DNA from: Cephalotus follicularis
Taxonomy: Eukaryota > Streptophyta > Magnoliopsida > Oxalidales > Cephalotaceae
Direction: 5' to 3'
Length of the DNA: 64,000 nt
Assembly (NCBI GenBank): GCA_001972305.1
Contig: BDDD01000899.1
Location: forward strand, 1-64,000
Shown here: positions 36,470-46,339 of the stretch, piece by piece
How positions within the stretch are numbered: position 1 is the first letter of the stretch
How the letters are laid out: every line of letters starts with the position of its first letter
Notes under the pieces: model-generated
Databases searched by the model: none
What the model was told of the DNA's origin: nothing
What the model saw: the letters and a program-made list of their open reading frames with translations, nothing else
Translations under genes and position numbers: made by a program

Positions 36470-37484
36470 TCGATCCATCACCTGGACGCAAGTCCAAAGC
36501 ATCAGCCTCTCTCAACTATCTAGCGCCTCTTAGCCCCTGCAAAGAGTTACAAATATTAGTAGCTAGAGAAAGCTCAATCATGAAAGTACCTGACCCTGAG
36601 GCACCTCCTGCCTTGGACTTTTGGAACTCACTGCACTTTGATCTCCAATGTCCGTTCTTTCCATAATTAAAGCAACAGTCATGATCCTGTAGCTATCGGA
36701 TCGTATCAAGGACTGATCCCCCAACAGCTGGCCCCGTCAACGCAGCTACTTTTCTTCCTTTGTTCTTCTTCTTCCCTTTAAGTTTCATGGGAACCTTGCC
36801 CTTGGACGTGGATCCTCTCGATCCGCTCCCTCTTGGAGCTGTCTGAGAAGAAGTAGAAGAAAGATACATCACATCAGACTTGGACCTTCTGTGGCCCATT
36901 TCAGCTTCGGCCATATGAAGCATTCCCACAAGTTCAGGCAGATTAGTATGCACCTTGTTCATGTGGAAATTTGTGATGAACTGGGAGTATGACCTAGGGA
37001 GGGATGATAGTACCAGGTCAATGTTGAACTCATTGTCCATGGTGAGATCTAACTGAGCCAACTACTGAACAAGATCAATCATCTTCAATCCATGTGCGTG
37101 GACTGAAGATCCCTCTGCCATCTTTGTGCAGAAGAGCTGATGGGACAAGTTAAACCTCTCGGTCCTCCACCGGGATCCATACAACTCCTGAGACGGAGAA
37201 GTATAGCTCCTAGGGTATCAAGCTTCTCGTGCTGTCTTTGTAATTCCGGGACCATACCCAAAATTGTTAAGCAACGAACTTTCTCGTCCTCACCTAACCA
37301 TTTGGCCCTCCTGGCCATTTGCTCTTCTGACAGGTTGGCTCCCAGTTTGGGGGCTCTTAGTCATGACATGAGCAACCTCCATGCTCGTGAGTGCCAAGCG
37401 CAGTTTGGACTGCCAATGCAAGAAATTTGGACCCGTGAGCTTGTTCGTTTCAAGAACCTGTGATAGTGATGTGCCAACTGACAT
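36470..37484 (-). pseudogene. Copia C gag and damaged protease
   Basis: The ATG at 37484 gives MSVGTSLSQVLETNK, homologous to copia B Gag. Frameshifts near 37300 and 37085 and a stop near 36693 break it. The zinc knuckle reads CFNYGKNGHWRSKC, so the second Cys is Tyr. In the protease the segment carrying the catalytic Asp (WVLDTGCGT in copia B) is absent: the text goes from FMIELSLATN directly to ICNSLQGL. Confidence 0.85.
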
Positions 37485-37692
37485 GGTTGCAGAATATGGT
37501 GATAACTAGTAACCTATAAAAGAGGAAACAATAGAGAGATAATTAGCAAATTATTCCAATTCCATTATAACCATAACACTTGGTCTTTTGTAATTATGGT
37601 TCCTCCCACTATTCCAATCATATCCCACACCCCCATGTGGAATTCGGGAAGTCTCTTGCTTCTTAGTGGGGATCGGAATCTATCCACAATAG

Positions 37693-37723
37693 TATAGTCT
37701 CAGATTTCGTCTTGCGAACCATA
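37693..37723 (-). other. Copia C leader stem-loop 3 of 3
   Basis: Outer stem TATGGTT/GACTATA (two G-U), inner stem AGA/TCT, loop CGAAA. The internal loop is CGCA against GA. It lies about 220 nt upstream of the gag ATG. Confidence 0.65.
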
Positions 37724-37807
37724 ATACCTGAATAGGTAGGTATGAATACCAATTTACACTAGGACCTCTCGACCATATGTAAGATCCTATACAAGATTCG
37801 GCCTCCC

Positions 37808-37850
37808 GGACCTTATGGTCCCAACTTTTGTTGTGCAAACCACATGATCC
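37808..37850 (-). other. Copia C leader stem-loop 2 of 3
   Basis: Outer stems GGATC/GGTCC (one G-U) and TGGT/ACCA, inner stem CAAC/GTTG, loop AAAA. The internal loop is TTGCA against GG. Confidence 0.7.
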
Positions 37851-37988
37851 CTATATAAGTAAAACCTGCAACCCTCAAAGAAATAGATCCATTTTGACAC
37901 CCATACGCTTTGGCCTGTCAGAGGAACAAAACATGATCATTTCCTTCCAGTGTACCTCACACTGAAATTGAATAGAAATGGTTATACA

Positions 37989-38019
37989 GGGGACCTCAGC
38001 TTTGGCTGGTACCATCCCC
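37989..38019 (-). other. Copia C leader stem-loop 1 of 3
   Basis: Outer stem GGGGA/TCCCC, inner stem CAGC/GCTG, loop CAAA, with an asymmetric internal loop (six bases on the 5' side, AGG on the 3' side). Confidence 0.65.
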
Positions 38020-38834
38020 AGTATATCCACACCATTCTACGATGATTGTGGAATACCAATGACAGGGCAGCCATATGCCTCACCGCTTATGGACTTATTA
38101 TTTGCAAGTTGGAGGGATTTGGTCTCATAAATCTTTATCAAATTACCAAAGCCGTTTTAGATTAATTTTAATCTTCCAATCCATTTAGACGACTTAACAT
38201 GATTGGACGTGTTTGGATTGTTAAAGAAAAACATCCATCTCATGCACCCTAAAAGTGGCCTGACTTTGGACAAAAGCTATAAGTGATCACGAGAGCCAAC
38301 GTGACCACTAGGTCTTCCTAGGTGTACTAATTTAATTTAACTCTATTACAATTGCTACCACGCATACATGGCCTTCAACAGGTCTTGCAATCTTCTTGAT
38401 CTCCTCTTTACTCTCGATTGATCTCCTTTCATCAATTTGATACCATAGTACAATTAAATGAAAAGAAATACAATTGAGGGAGAAGAGAATTCTACTATAA
38501 GAATAAGAAAATAAATACGGCACACGCAAGCAGCCTTATTACAGATCTATGGAATTCCATGAAAGTAACAAAGAAATTAAATCATCCACATAAGAAAACA
38601 CAAAGCTAGGTGCAGTCCCAAGTCTACCAGCACGCATAACAAATTCAAAAATATAACCGATATATAGTTGAATAAACACATAACAATCTAGCATTTAATG
38701 GTTCGTCGATATTATTAGTTTGACAAATAAGCAACCACCACTAAACGTACGGCTACACAAAATCGGCCAAGACACATATGCAATCAACAATCCACAAATC
38801 GTCAAATTGAGGTCTGATTGTAGTCGTTTAGCAC

Positions 38835-38846
38835 TCTCTGATAAAA
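38835..38846 (-). other. Degenerate primer-binding site, copia C
   Basis: The minus strand reads TTTTATCAGAGA where TGGTATCAGAGC is expected. It sits between leader and LTR, so it is probably a mutated initiator-tRNA site. Confidence 0.45.
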
Positions 38847-40782
38847 CCTATCGGGAACGCGTGGCCCACGCGCAGCGGAAGACTTATCAATCTGGACATT
38901 AGGGTTTATGGCCGATTAATCTTAAATTTTCACAAATAGATTAATCCCCGAGCAATGGTATGCCCTAATCTAAGTTCGAATTGTCCCAATAAATGCCAAG
39001 GAACTCTAATGAACATTCAAACAAACCGAAACGAAAACAGAGTATTAGGAAATCAGGATTTGAATAGGGTTGACGTAAACCCTAACAAATGGGTGCACAC
39101 ATAGACTCACAAGGGTAGCACACAAAACCTTAGCCTAATGCCCAAGAATCTAATTCTAAGCATCCCTAACCCTAAAGGGTGAGAAACAAAGCACCAACTA
39201 AAAACCCATGGAGGTCCGACTAGGATTTACAACAACCCTGACCAACAACCACTGCCACGGCACGACAAAGGGAGAAGAAAAAGAGACTCTTACCGGAGGT
39301 GAAGAATCCTTCCTTCAAGATAGGCTCCCTCTACACTTTATCCCCAAAAGCTCCAAGCTCCTCGACAAGCCACGGATGGGAGGATCCAAGGATTAAGCCT
39401 AAGGGTTTAACCTAGTCTACATCACTATAGGTGTAGATAGGATGCAAGGCACAAAGTATCTCCACCTATTATGACCTTTGAGTGGTGAAACGAGGCTTGA
39501 AAATGGCTGCAATTCATACCAGTGAGGAAATCTCAAAGTGTGTTCAACAAGCTTCTCTCCAACCTTTTATAGTGTTGACTTTCTCTCTCCACAAACCCGT
39601 GCATCAACCAGTCAAGGCGTCAACTCCTTGGATAAGATGAAACAGGCACCTTGTCCCATTTGTCTTCGCGTCAATGCCTAAAACCCATAGCGTCAACGCG
39701 TAAACCTACTTGTTTTTAAATTGTCAACGCCATTCTCTCCAAAGCGTTAACGCCCAGTGGTTCAATCCAATTGTATCATCGACGCATGCTCTCCATGGTG
39801 TCAACCTTTAATGCTACTGGTTTTATCAGCATCAATGCAAGCCATTCGCGTTAATGCCCAGCAACTCAAATAGACATTGCGTCGACATATGCGCTTCATG
39901 GCGTCGATGCCTAAGACAAAGATGAGGCAATCTCTTCTCATTTTAAACCCTTCGGATGGAATATTTCATTGTGGCATTGCGTGGACCTAAATCCATCAAA
40001 TGAAATACTCACTAGCTAAACAACATCTTCCCTGATGTTGTCCTTTCACTAAATGAAATGTGTCCCACCACACATCAGCTTTTTAAAAGTCAGGCAGGAC
40101 CCGAATGCCTGTCATTCTCCTACATGATGATAAATTCTGAGAACATCCCGTTATCTGGTACGACCACTCTAACAGTACACTGACTATCAGAGTATCCCCT
40201 GTGTGAGTGCCAGTCACTCGTCAGATCCGTGTATTACCAAGTCTATGAATCATGGTCTGAATAGCCAGTCGCTTTATCCTGTCATCGACATATGTGTCAT
40301 GTTTCAATCATCATACTTGGCTCCGATCACAGCCTAGGGTTTAGATGAATGTCACCCCTAGTATTGTTGTGATAGCCATGAATTGATGATCGCACTGAGA
40401 CTATCAGTAGACCTCCTATGGGAACCTCTCCTTCCCAGTCCACCTATGCCTGATCAGGAGTTTTATGTTTGTAATGTCCATAGATAAATAAAGTCGATGA
40501 CCCTCAGCCCGGGGTGTGACGATCCCCTATTGTGCAGTCGCCCATACATCTTAATGTTGATCCCACAATACTCAAAGACAACCCTTTTTCTAGCACCTGG
40601 CTAGTGCTGGGGAAGGCGAAAAGCAAAGTCAAGGAGTCACCACACAATGCATGCCAGCCGCTCAAGTCAACGGAGACAACGCAGGCGATGGACCTACTAG
40701 TCACCATAGACTATACACTACCGAGACCATAGGAATCCAGTTGACATTGGGTATTGACTATCCAAATAGGTTTTCTATTGGG
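38847..40782 (-). repeat. Copia C 5' LTR (start truncated)
   Basis: It matches the 3' LTR over 39255-40782 and adds the 3'-terminal ~400 bp lost there. The terminal TGTTAG end is missing. At about 40782 the sequence changes to the duplicated region. Repeat units (GCGTCAACGC and relatives) lie at 39615-39910, upstream of a TATA box near 39570. Confidence 0.82.
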
Positions 40783-41697
40783 AAAGAAACCCTTTAAATA
40801 CTTGGCACTTCTAAAAAGTACAATCGAACGAGGTCCCAAATCGTCACATCCAACCAATAGAGCATCGGTAAACCCAAATAGGGAGTTCTATTTACACTCC
40901 ACATACGATCTCTCGCACTGTGACTTATCTGGGGGGTTTATCTTTTGGATAAACCCACCCCCCCCCCCCCCCCCCAACCCCCCCAAGCACAAAATCATCC
41001 CCACAGGGACGTTCGGTGCTCTACCGACATATTATATATATATATATATACATACTCTATGGTGAGGAGCAAACCCTACGGAGAAATTCGGCAGTCCACG
41101 ACATACACAGATATAATGAGAGAGATAAATATGTTAAACTTAAGAAAAAGCACAAAATATCACGTGTAATTTAATTATTAACCGTTGGGTGATATACATA
41201 TAGGATTTGGTGGAGTTACCTAATCAACTAGTGTTAAAGTTGATTCATGTGTAACAATCCAATCCCCATAGGGACATACGGTGCTATACCTAGTGAAACA
41301 TATATTTGTGAGAACTAAATATGTTAATACTTAAGGAAAATATAAGTTACACATATAAATAAATAACAGTTCCGATACACCGAGTAGGGTTGGTTGGTTT
41401 TCCTCGTCTTATTAATATGCATTAATTGACATACGGTATATCGCGGGACAGTGTAGGTTTCCCAACCTAGGGTACGGCTATCCCGATACTCTAACTCTAG
41501 GAATGAGGGACACTGTTTACAAGGTTCAGTATCCAAGTGAAAGAAACCCGGTAACTACTTGATACTTCTAAACAGTGCAATTCGAACGAGGGCCCAATCT
41601 TCACATCCAACCAATAGAGCATCGGTTAACCCAAATAGGGAGTTCGATTTACACTCCACATACGATCTCTCGCACTGTGACTTATCTGGGGGGGGGT
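40783..41697. repeat. Duplicated segments around a poly-C hairpin
   Basis: A segment of about 155 bp (40783-40938, 'gaaagaaaccc' to 'cttatctgggggg') recurs at 41541-41697. Between them a second pair of related blocks begins near 40996 and 41250 ('atccccacagggac' / 'atccccatagggac'). At 40933-40956 the inverted repeat GGGTTTATC / GATAAACCC leads into 18 consecutive C (40958-40975). An AT dinucleotide run lies at about 41032-41052. No coding sequence was recognised. Confidence 0.75.
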
Positions 41698-41722
41698 NNN
41701 NNNNNNNNNNNNNNNNNNNNNN
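41698..41722. other. Assembly gap (25 N)
   Basis: Unknown bases directly after a run of G. The first copy of the duplicated segment reaches the poly-G/poly-C hairpin at the same point, so the gap probably hides a similar structure. Confidence 0.95.
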
Positions 41723-41914
41723 CAATGTCTTTGTTGGGGGTATTAATAGCCTTACCTGGCTGTAATTCTCTCTGAATTTCATGGAGGAGATAATGGGTCC
41801 CCTGAATTGAGCTTGAATTCTTGGCCATTTCCCCATTCTAGAATGGAGGAGTTATCTACCAATTATGACCACGATCTTGGGCAGTTTGCCCATGTGTCTA
41901 TGGCTCCAAGTACT
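41723..41914. other. Unassigned flank left of copia G
   Basis: About 190 bp without a recognised gene, element end or repeat. Confidence 0.4.
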
Positions 41915-43596
41915 CTGACCCCCAGCTATTGCAATCTTGTAAACTTATCTTTGATATTTAATAAACATGTATTTTCTACTATCCTGGTTGTGAGTTCATT
42001 TTACTGCTTTAATGTATTTTTAATCAAATGAATGTCCTAATAACAAAGTTGGAGGACCAAGTTCTTAATGAGATCAACATGTGAGAATTGGAACCTCGCC
42101 AAACTCTATTCTTAAAGCTTCTTGGTCGGAGGATTGGTGCTCAGGGCGTAGTCAATCCAGCTACCCAACATGTCCTATACCTGCTCGTTTGAAAGGATGA
42201 CTGATCTCGTATGTCATTTGTAGTGACTATATGGCGGTTGCCCAATTTCAATGGGTTCACTAAAGGTGACTCGTGTAAGAGATGTCTATATGGAGTTTGA
42301 CAACGTGTCAAACAGACATGCTTGATGGCAGCAGTGTAAGTGGTCCTTAAATATGAGCCACCATGGGATATCTTGTGCATAAGATGCTACACTTTAATAT
42401 TTCTTAAATACAGCACCTAACCATGGAGAGTATACAGGCATTAGTTGGGTGTGAAAGGTTTATGTATAGAGATATGTGAGTGCGCAATAATCGATCCACC
42501 TGTCCCAATAAAGGGAGATTTGCTCAGGTCGATTAGTCATTGGTAAGTTTAATCGCTGATCAGGGTAGAAGTGATATCGTGAAATGTATCCGATGTCACT
42601 AGTGCATATTAGACGGACACCTTTAATATGATGTAGCTAATGAAGCAAAATCACAAAGTTCCACAAATTAAACATTAGGGTTTCACACAATATGTACCCT
42701 AGGTTTAATGAGCGTATTGACGGTGGAAGTACTAAACGGGCACGTAACTGCATCTTAGGATTCAAGCTAAATTTCATATTAGCTGGGGGGGATGCATTGC
42801 TAGATGTCGATGTTGATCAGTAGAATATCCGGGGTCTCTCGGATAGTCGGTCTTATGAACTTAATAGAATTAAAAGAGTTTAAATTCGAAATGGCTATTA
42901 GAATATTTTTCATGCGATTGAAAATTATTTTATCGGATAATTGCAGTATCTGTGATTTATTCTATGGTCAACGTGATAGTGAACCTAAAGGGCACGCACA
43001 TTACAAGTGACATTCTCCAATACCGAGTTTAAGGTGAATTTATTAGTGTATCACACTAATTAATAAATGATGTGAATGATTTAAACAACAAGCTATCTTC
43101 CATTCACTAAGTCAAAGACGACAACCTAAAAGCTTAGTATATAAGCTTTGTTTTCTTGAGTCATTTAAGCCAAGTTATTTTTCCTTCTCTTAGCTAGCAC
43201 TTAAGAGAAAAGAAAAAGAGAGCTTAAATAACCCTTAAGGCCGAAAACACAGAGAAGAGAGAAAAAGTTCTTCTAAACTCTTTTTGGCTTGGATAATCTT
43301 GAGAAGATAGAAGGAGATCTCTTGGTCTGGACTTGTTTTAGATACCATCTATTTTGGTGGTTGAAAGCTTGAAGTTAAAGCTTGGATGAGGGACTTGAAG
43401 GAAGGAGACTGGGATTACATGTAAGTCTCTTTAAGCTTTTATTTTTTCATGATGATGAACTTGTGTTTAACAACCCAGATATGCATTAATAGGTCCTTGG
43501 AATGAGTTAATATGTAAGAACATGCCTTATGTTTTTCCTTCTATGTTGGCCAAAATTTTTGAGGTGTGATGATCTTGCTTGTTTTTTCAAAGAAAA
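41915..43596 (+). repeat. Copia G 5' LTR
   Basis: From about 41925 it matches the 3' LTR from 49383 (both 'ttgcaatcttg...aaacttatctttgatatt'), and the match continues through 42530 / 50005. It ends just before a primer site. The first few bases are degenerate, so the start is approximate. Confidence 0.83.
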
Positions 43597-43607
43597 GGTA
43601 TCAGAGC
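43597..43607 (+). other. Primer-binding site of copia G
   Basis: GGTATCAGAGC, complementary to initiator Met-tRNA, with the first T of the usual site changed to A. Confidence 0.8.
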
Positions 43608-44110
43608 GATATTAATGCTACTAGGTTGTTAGTTGATTGATATGCTTGAATTGCTTGGGTAATTAATGGATATTTTCGGCCATGGTAGTGTGCAAGTGGT
43701 GGTTGTGTCTTGATTTTTTTAAAAAAATTGTTTGTGTGGTTGGAAAGAGATTGAAAAATTAACAACTTTTATTTTTGGACCACCATCTCCACCATAGCTG
43801 GCCACGTTCCTCCTCCACAACCTATGGACACAACCTTCCATTAATGGAAGATGAGTGGTATTGCAATCCCATGGATTAATCATGTGATGATTGAAATTGT
43901 AACACATAAACATGTGATGGTTGAGTGTTGTAAGAGATGTGTAAGTCGAAGCATGGATTTTTCGGGAAAAAGGTATGGTGTATTATGACACCAGGTATGG
44001 CCTTGACATATTATGTGTCTTCTAAGTCTTGTAAGTGGGAGGTATTGGAGGTATGGGTTTCATGACACAGTATCTTGCTTTTGCAAGACTGTATCTAGAT
44101 CATGCTGCTT

Positions 44111-44490
44111 AAAAGCAGACCTCAGAGGTAGAGGTCAGACCTCGCTGCTTAATGGCAGACCTCGGTGCTTGAAAGCAGACCTCAGAGGTAGAGCTCATAC
44201 CTTGATGCTTAATGGCGGACCTCAGAGATAGAGGTCAGACCTCGGTGCTTAATGGCAAACCTTAGAGGTAGGGGTCAGGCCTCGCCGCTTGAAGGCATAC
44301 CTCAAAGTTAGAGGTCAGACCTCGTTTCTTAATGGCAGACATTAGAGGTAGAGGTCAGACATCGGTGGTTAAAAGCAGACCTCGGAGGTAGAGGTCAGAC
44401 CTCGGTGCTTAAAGACAGACCTCAGAGGTATAAGTCATACATCGGTGCTTGAAGTCAAACCTCAAAGGTAGAGGTCAGAACTCAAACCTC
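44111..44490 (+). repeat. Minisatellite of about 40-bp units in the copia G leader
   Basis: About nine imperfect units resemble GCAGACCTCAGAGGTAGAGG followed by TCAGACCTCGGTGCTTAATG. The words AGACCTC and GAGGT are mutually complementary, so each unit can fold on itself. Confidence 0.9.
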
Positions 44491-45257
44491 CAAGCTTGGT
44501 TTGCAAAGCTCTACCTTGGGGTTTTAGAAACCTTTGAGCTCTACTCTGGTATTCCAAGCTTAGCCTTAGGGTTTTAGAGAAAGTGGAAAAGAGTTTTTGT
44601 TTCTTTAATCACCCAAATCAATTGTCTATGTTTATAGAAGCATATCTATCAAGTTTATTTGATAATTCAATGGGATTGAATTATGTTTTGCGTAATGGTA
44701 GTTCACGGATTTAACCTAGTTTATGGTTTATTATTTACAAGCCTTATGGGTGTGTTTATTACTTAATGGGTATATTTGTAATATTCTTTTATTGAAGCTT
44801 GCATGTCTCTTCTTTCTCTTTATAATGTATCTATTAATTCTTTATTCCTCCCTATTACTCCCCTCAATTTGAAATCGAGGTTTCTCTTAGTATAGGTAGG
44901 AACTTGTAATTAATTAGCAACATTCGCAAGGAAAGCAAGGATGAGAAGATAACGAGACCCGAAGAACATTACAAGACCCATGACATGTATGGGATATATG
45001 TTGTATGTTTGTAATAATCATGCCTAGGAATGAGACCAGTGGCTTGTTTATTGCTATTTTTGTGCTAAAAGAGGTTCCAACGGCCTCTCCTTTTTATGCC
45101 ACACGCATGTAATATAAAATTATTAAAGAGTTCGCCTAATATTAATTGAGCATTCAATTCCTCAATTTTGAATTATCAAACAAATAACGAAACGAATCCT
45201 ATATTGAATTCGGTCATTTCCTTGCTCCATCACTATTGATGTGAATGTGTCTATGGG

Positions 45258-45291
45258 ATGTAAATTTGTTGAGCACACTAAAGGTTTGCAT
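45258..45291 (+). other. Copia G leader stem-loop 1 of 3
   Basis: Outer stem ATGTAAA/TTTGCAT (one G-U), internal loop TTTG against GG, inner stem TTGAG/CTAAA with one mismatch, loop CACA. Confidence 0.65.
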
Positions 45292-45424
45292 TCTAATAGA
45301 ATATTTTACATCAATAGAACATGAGATTGTGCTTGGAGATGAATTTGTAATTAGATTCGGTTTGGACCACATCCAAGGGTCTTATCACTTATTCACCTTT
45401 ATGTTGATGGTGGGTTTATTTTTA

Positions 45425-45474
45425 CTAGAATACATAAGACTTGTTGAGCACACTCAAGGTCATACGCATCTAGA
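45425..45474 (+). other. Copia G leader stem-loop 2 of 3
   Basis: Inner stem TTGAG/CTCAA with loop CACA, outer GAC/GTC, continuing as an imperfect stem out to CTAG/CTAG. It starts 175 nt after the same point in stem-loop 1. Confidence 0.7.
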
Positions 45475-45538
45475 GGCAAAACAAAATTATCGGGGGTTGT
45501 GCTATTACACAATCGGAAAGAGTTTCCCTAACCACAAG

Positions 45539-45580
45539 GTTTTCCATTACTTGTTGAGCACACTCAAGGATATGGTTGAC
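45539..45580 (+). other. Copia G leader stem-loop 3 of 3
   Basis: It has the same inner stem TTGAG/CTCAA and loop CACA, with outer CCAT/ATGG and weaker distal pairs. It lies 110 nt after stem-loop 2 and about 200 nt before gag. Confidence 0.65.
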
Positions 45581-45754
45581 AGGTTGTGGGATGTCGATCC
45601 CCACTTGGAAACAAAGATCCATGAGATTTTGACATGTGTTTCTCGTCTCCCATATTATGAGGGTTATCAAATTCGTGCAAAACAATGGGAGTAGTCATAA
45701 AGTTTAAAGACCAAAACTTTATGCTTATACTTTTATTGAATTTATTTCTGCTTT

Positions 45755-46325
45755 ATGAATTATTTTCCTATTTTATATCTGAAGATAGCGCTTATTCTTG
45801 AGAAGAATGCGCACATTGGTCCTAATACTGTGCACCGGTTTAGGAACTTGAGAATTGTTCTCGGTTCAGAGAACATAGACTATGTTCTTGAGTCCCCTAT
45901 GCCTGCGTTGCCTACAGAGGATGCCTCTTCTGAGGTTCATGCCATATACAAGAAGTGGTAGGAGGATGAAAACAAGATTAGATGCTATATGATGGCATCA
46001 ATGTCAACATGAAACAATGCGGGATTCTAGAGCTATCCTGCTGCATCTCCATGAACTTTACGGGGAAAAACATCCAGAATGCTCGCTTCTAGTTAACTGC
46101 TGAATTGTTTGGCAGCAAGACGGTAGAGGGGAGATCTTTTCATGATCACGTATTGAAGACTATCAATGTGATTAAGCGTATTGCAGCTCTCGACATCATC
46201 CAAGATGCAGAGTTCAGCAAAGATCTGATTCTGCACTCACTGCAGCCCAGACCCCTGAAAATGGACTTTGCTTCTATTGTGGGAAATTGCGATAATGGAA
46301 GAAGTGTTGTCCTCTATATCTAAAA
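45755..46325 (+). pseudogene. Copia G gag (broken)
   Basis: Homology to copia Gag is visible in ALILEKNAHIGPN and FRNLRIVLGSENIDYVL, and again in EGRSFHDHVLKTINVIKRI. A stop near 45959 and a frameshift before 46105 break it. The zinc knuckle reads CFYCGKLR-stop-WKKC: the conserved His position is lost to an Arg-stop. The start chosen is the ATG at 45755, which lines up with the other copia gag starts. Confidence 0.8.
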
Positions 46326-46339
46326 TCATTTCTCAAAGG

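Larger units (their letters stand above)
37485..38834 (-). other. Copia C leader with three stem-loops
   Basis: This is untranslated sequence between primer site and gag. It shares with copia B the block near 38280-38400 (small hairpin at 38358-38371, CCATG-TATG-CGTGG) and a block near 38520-38550. Three stem-loops at 37989-38019, 37808-37850 and 37693-37723 have nearly the copia B spacing but different sequences. Confidence 0.7.
43608..45754 (+). other. Copia G leader
   Basis: About 2.1 kb lie between primer site and gag. The leader contains a minisatellite (44111-44490) and three stem-loops (45258-45580). Apparent open frames here arise from the repeats and the stem-loop region; none shows a protein motif. 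Confidence 0.7.

Noticed and set aside
6875-37484. One larger palindrome pairing copia A (+) with copia C (-) around copia B
   Set aside because: The LTR next to A (D) is in the same orientation as C, not mirrored, and A and C are clearly diverged. The symmetry is coincidental.
41032-41052. AT microsatellite as a promoter
   Set aside because: A simple dinucleotide run without an associated transcription unit.
45245-45694. 149-codon frame upstream of copia G gag
   Set aside because: It covers the three leader stem-loops, shows no Gag or other domain, and the equivalent leaders of B and C are not open.
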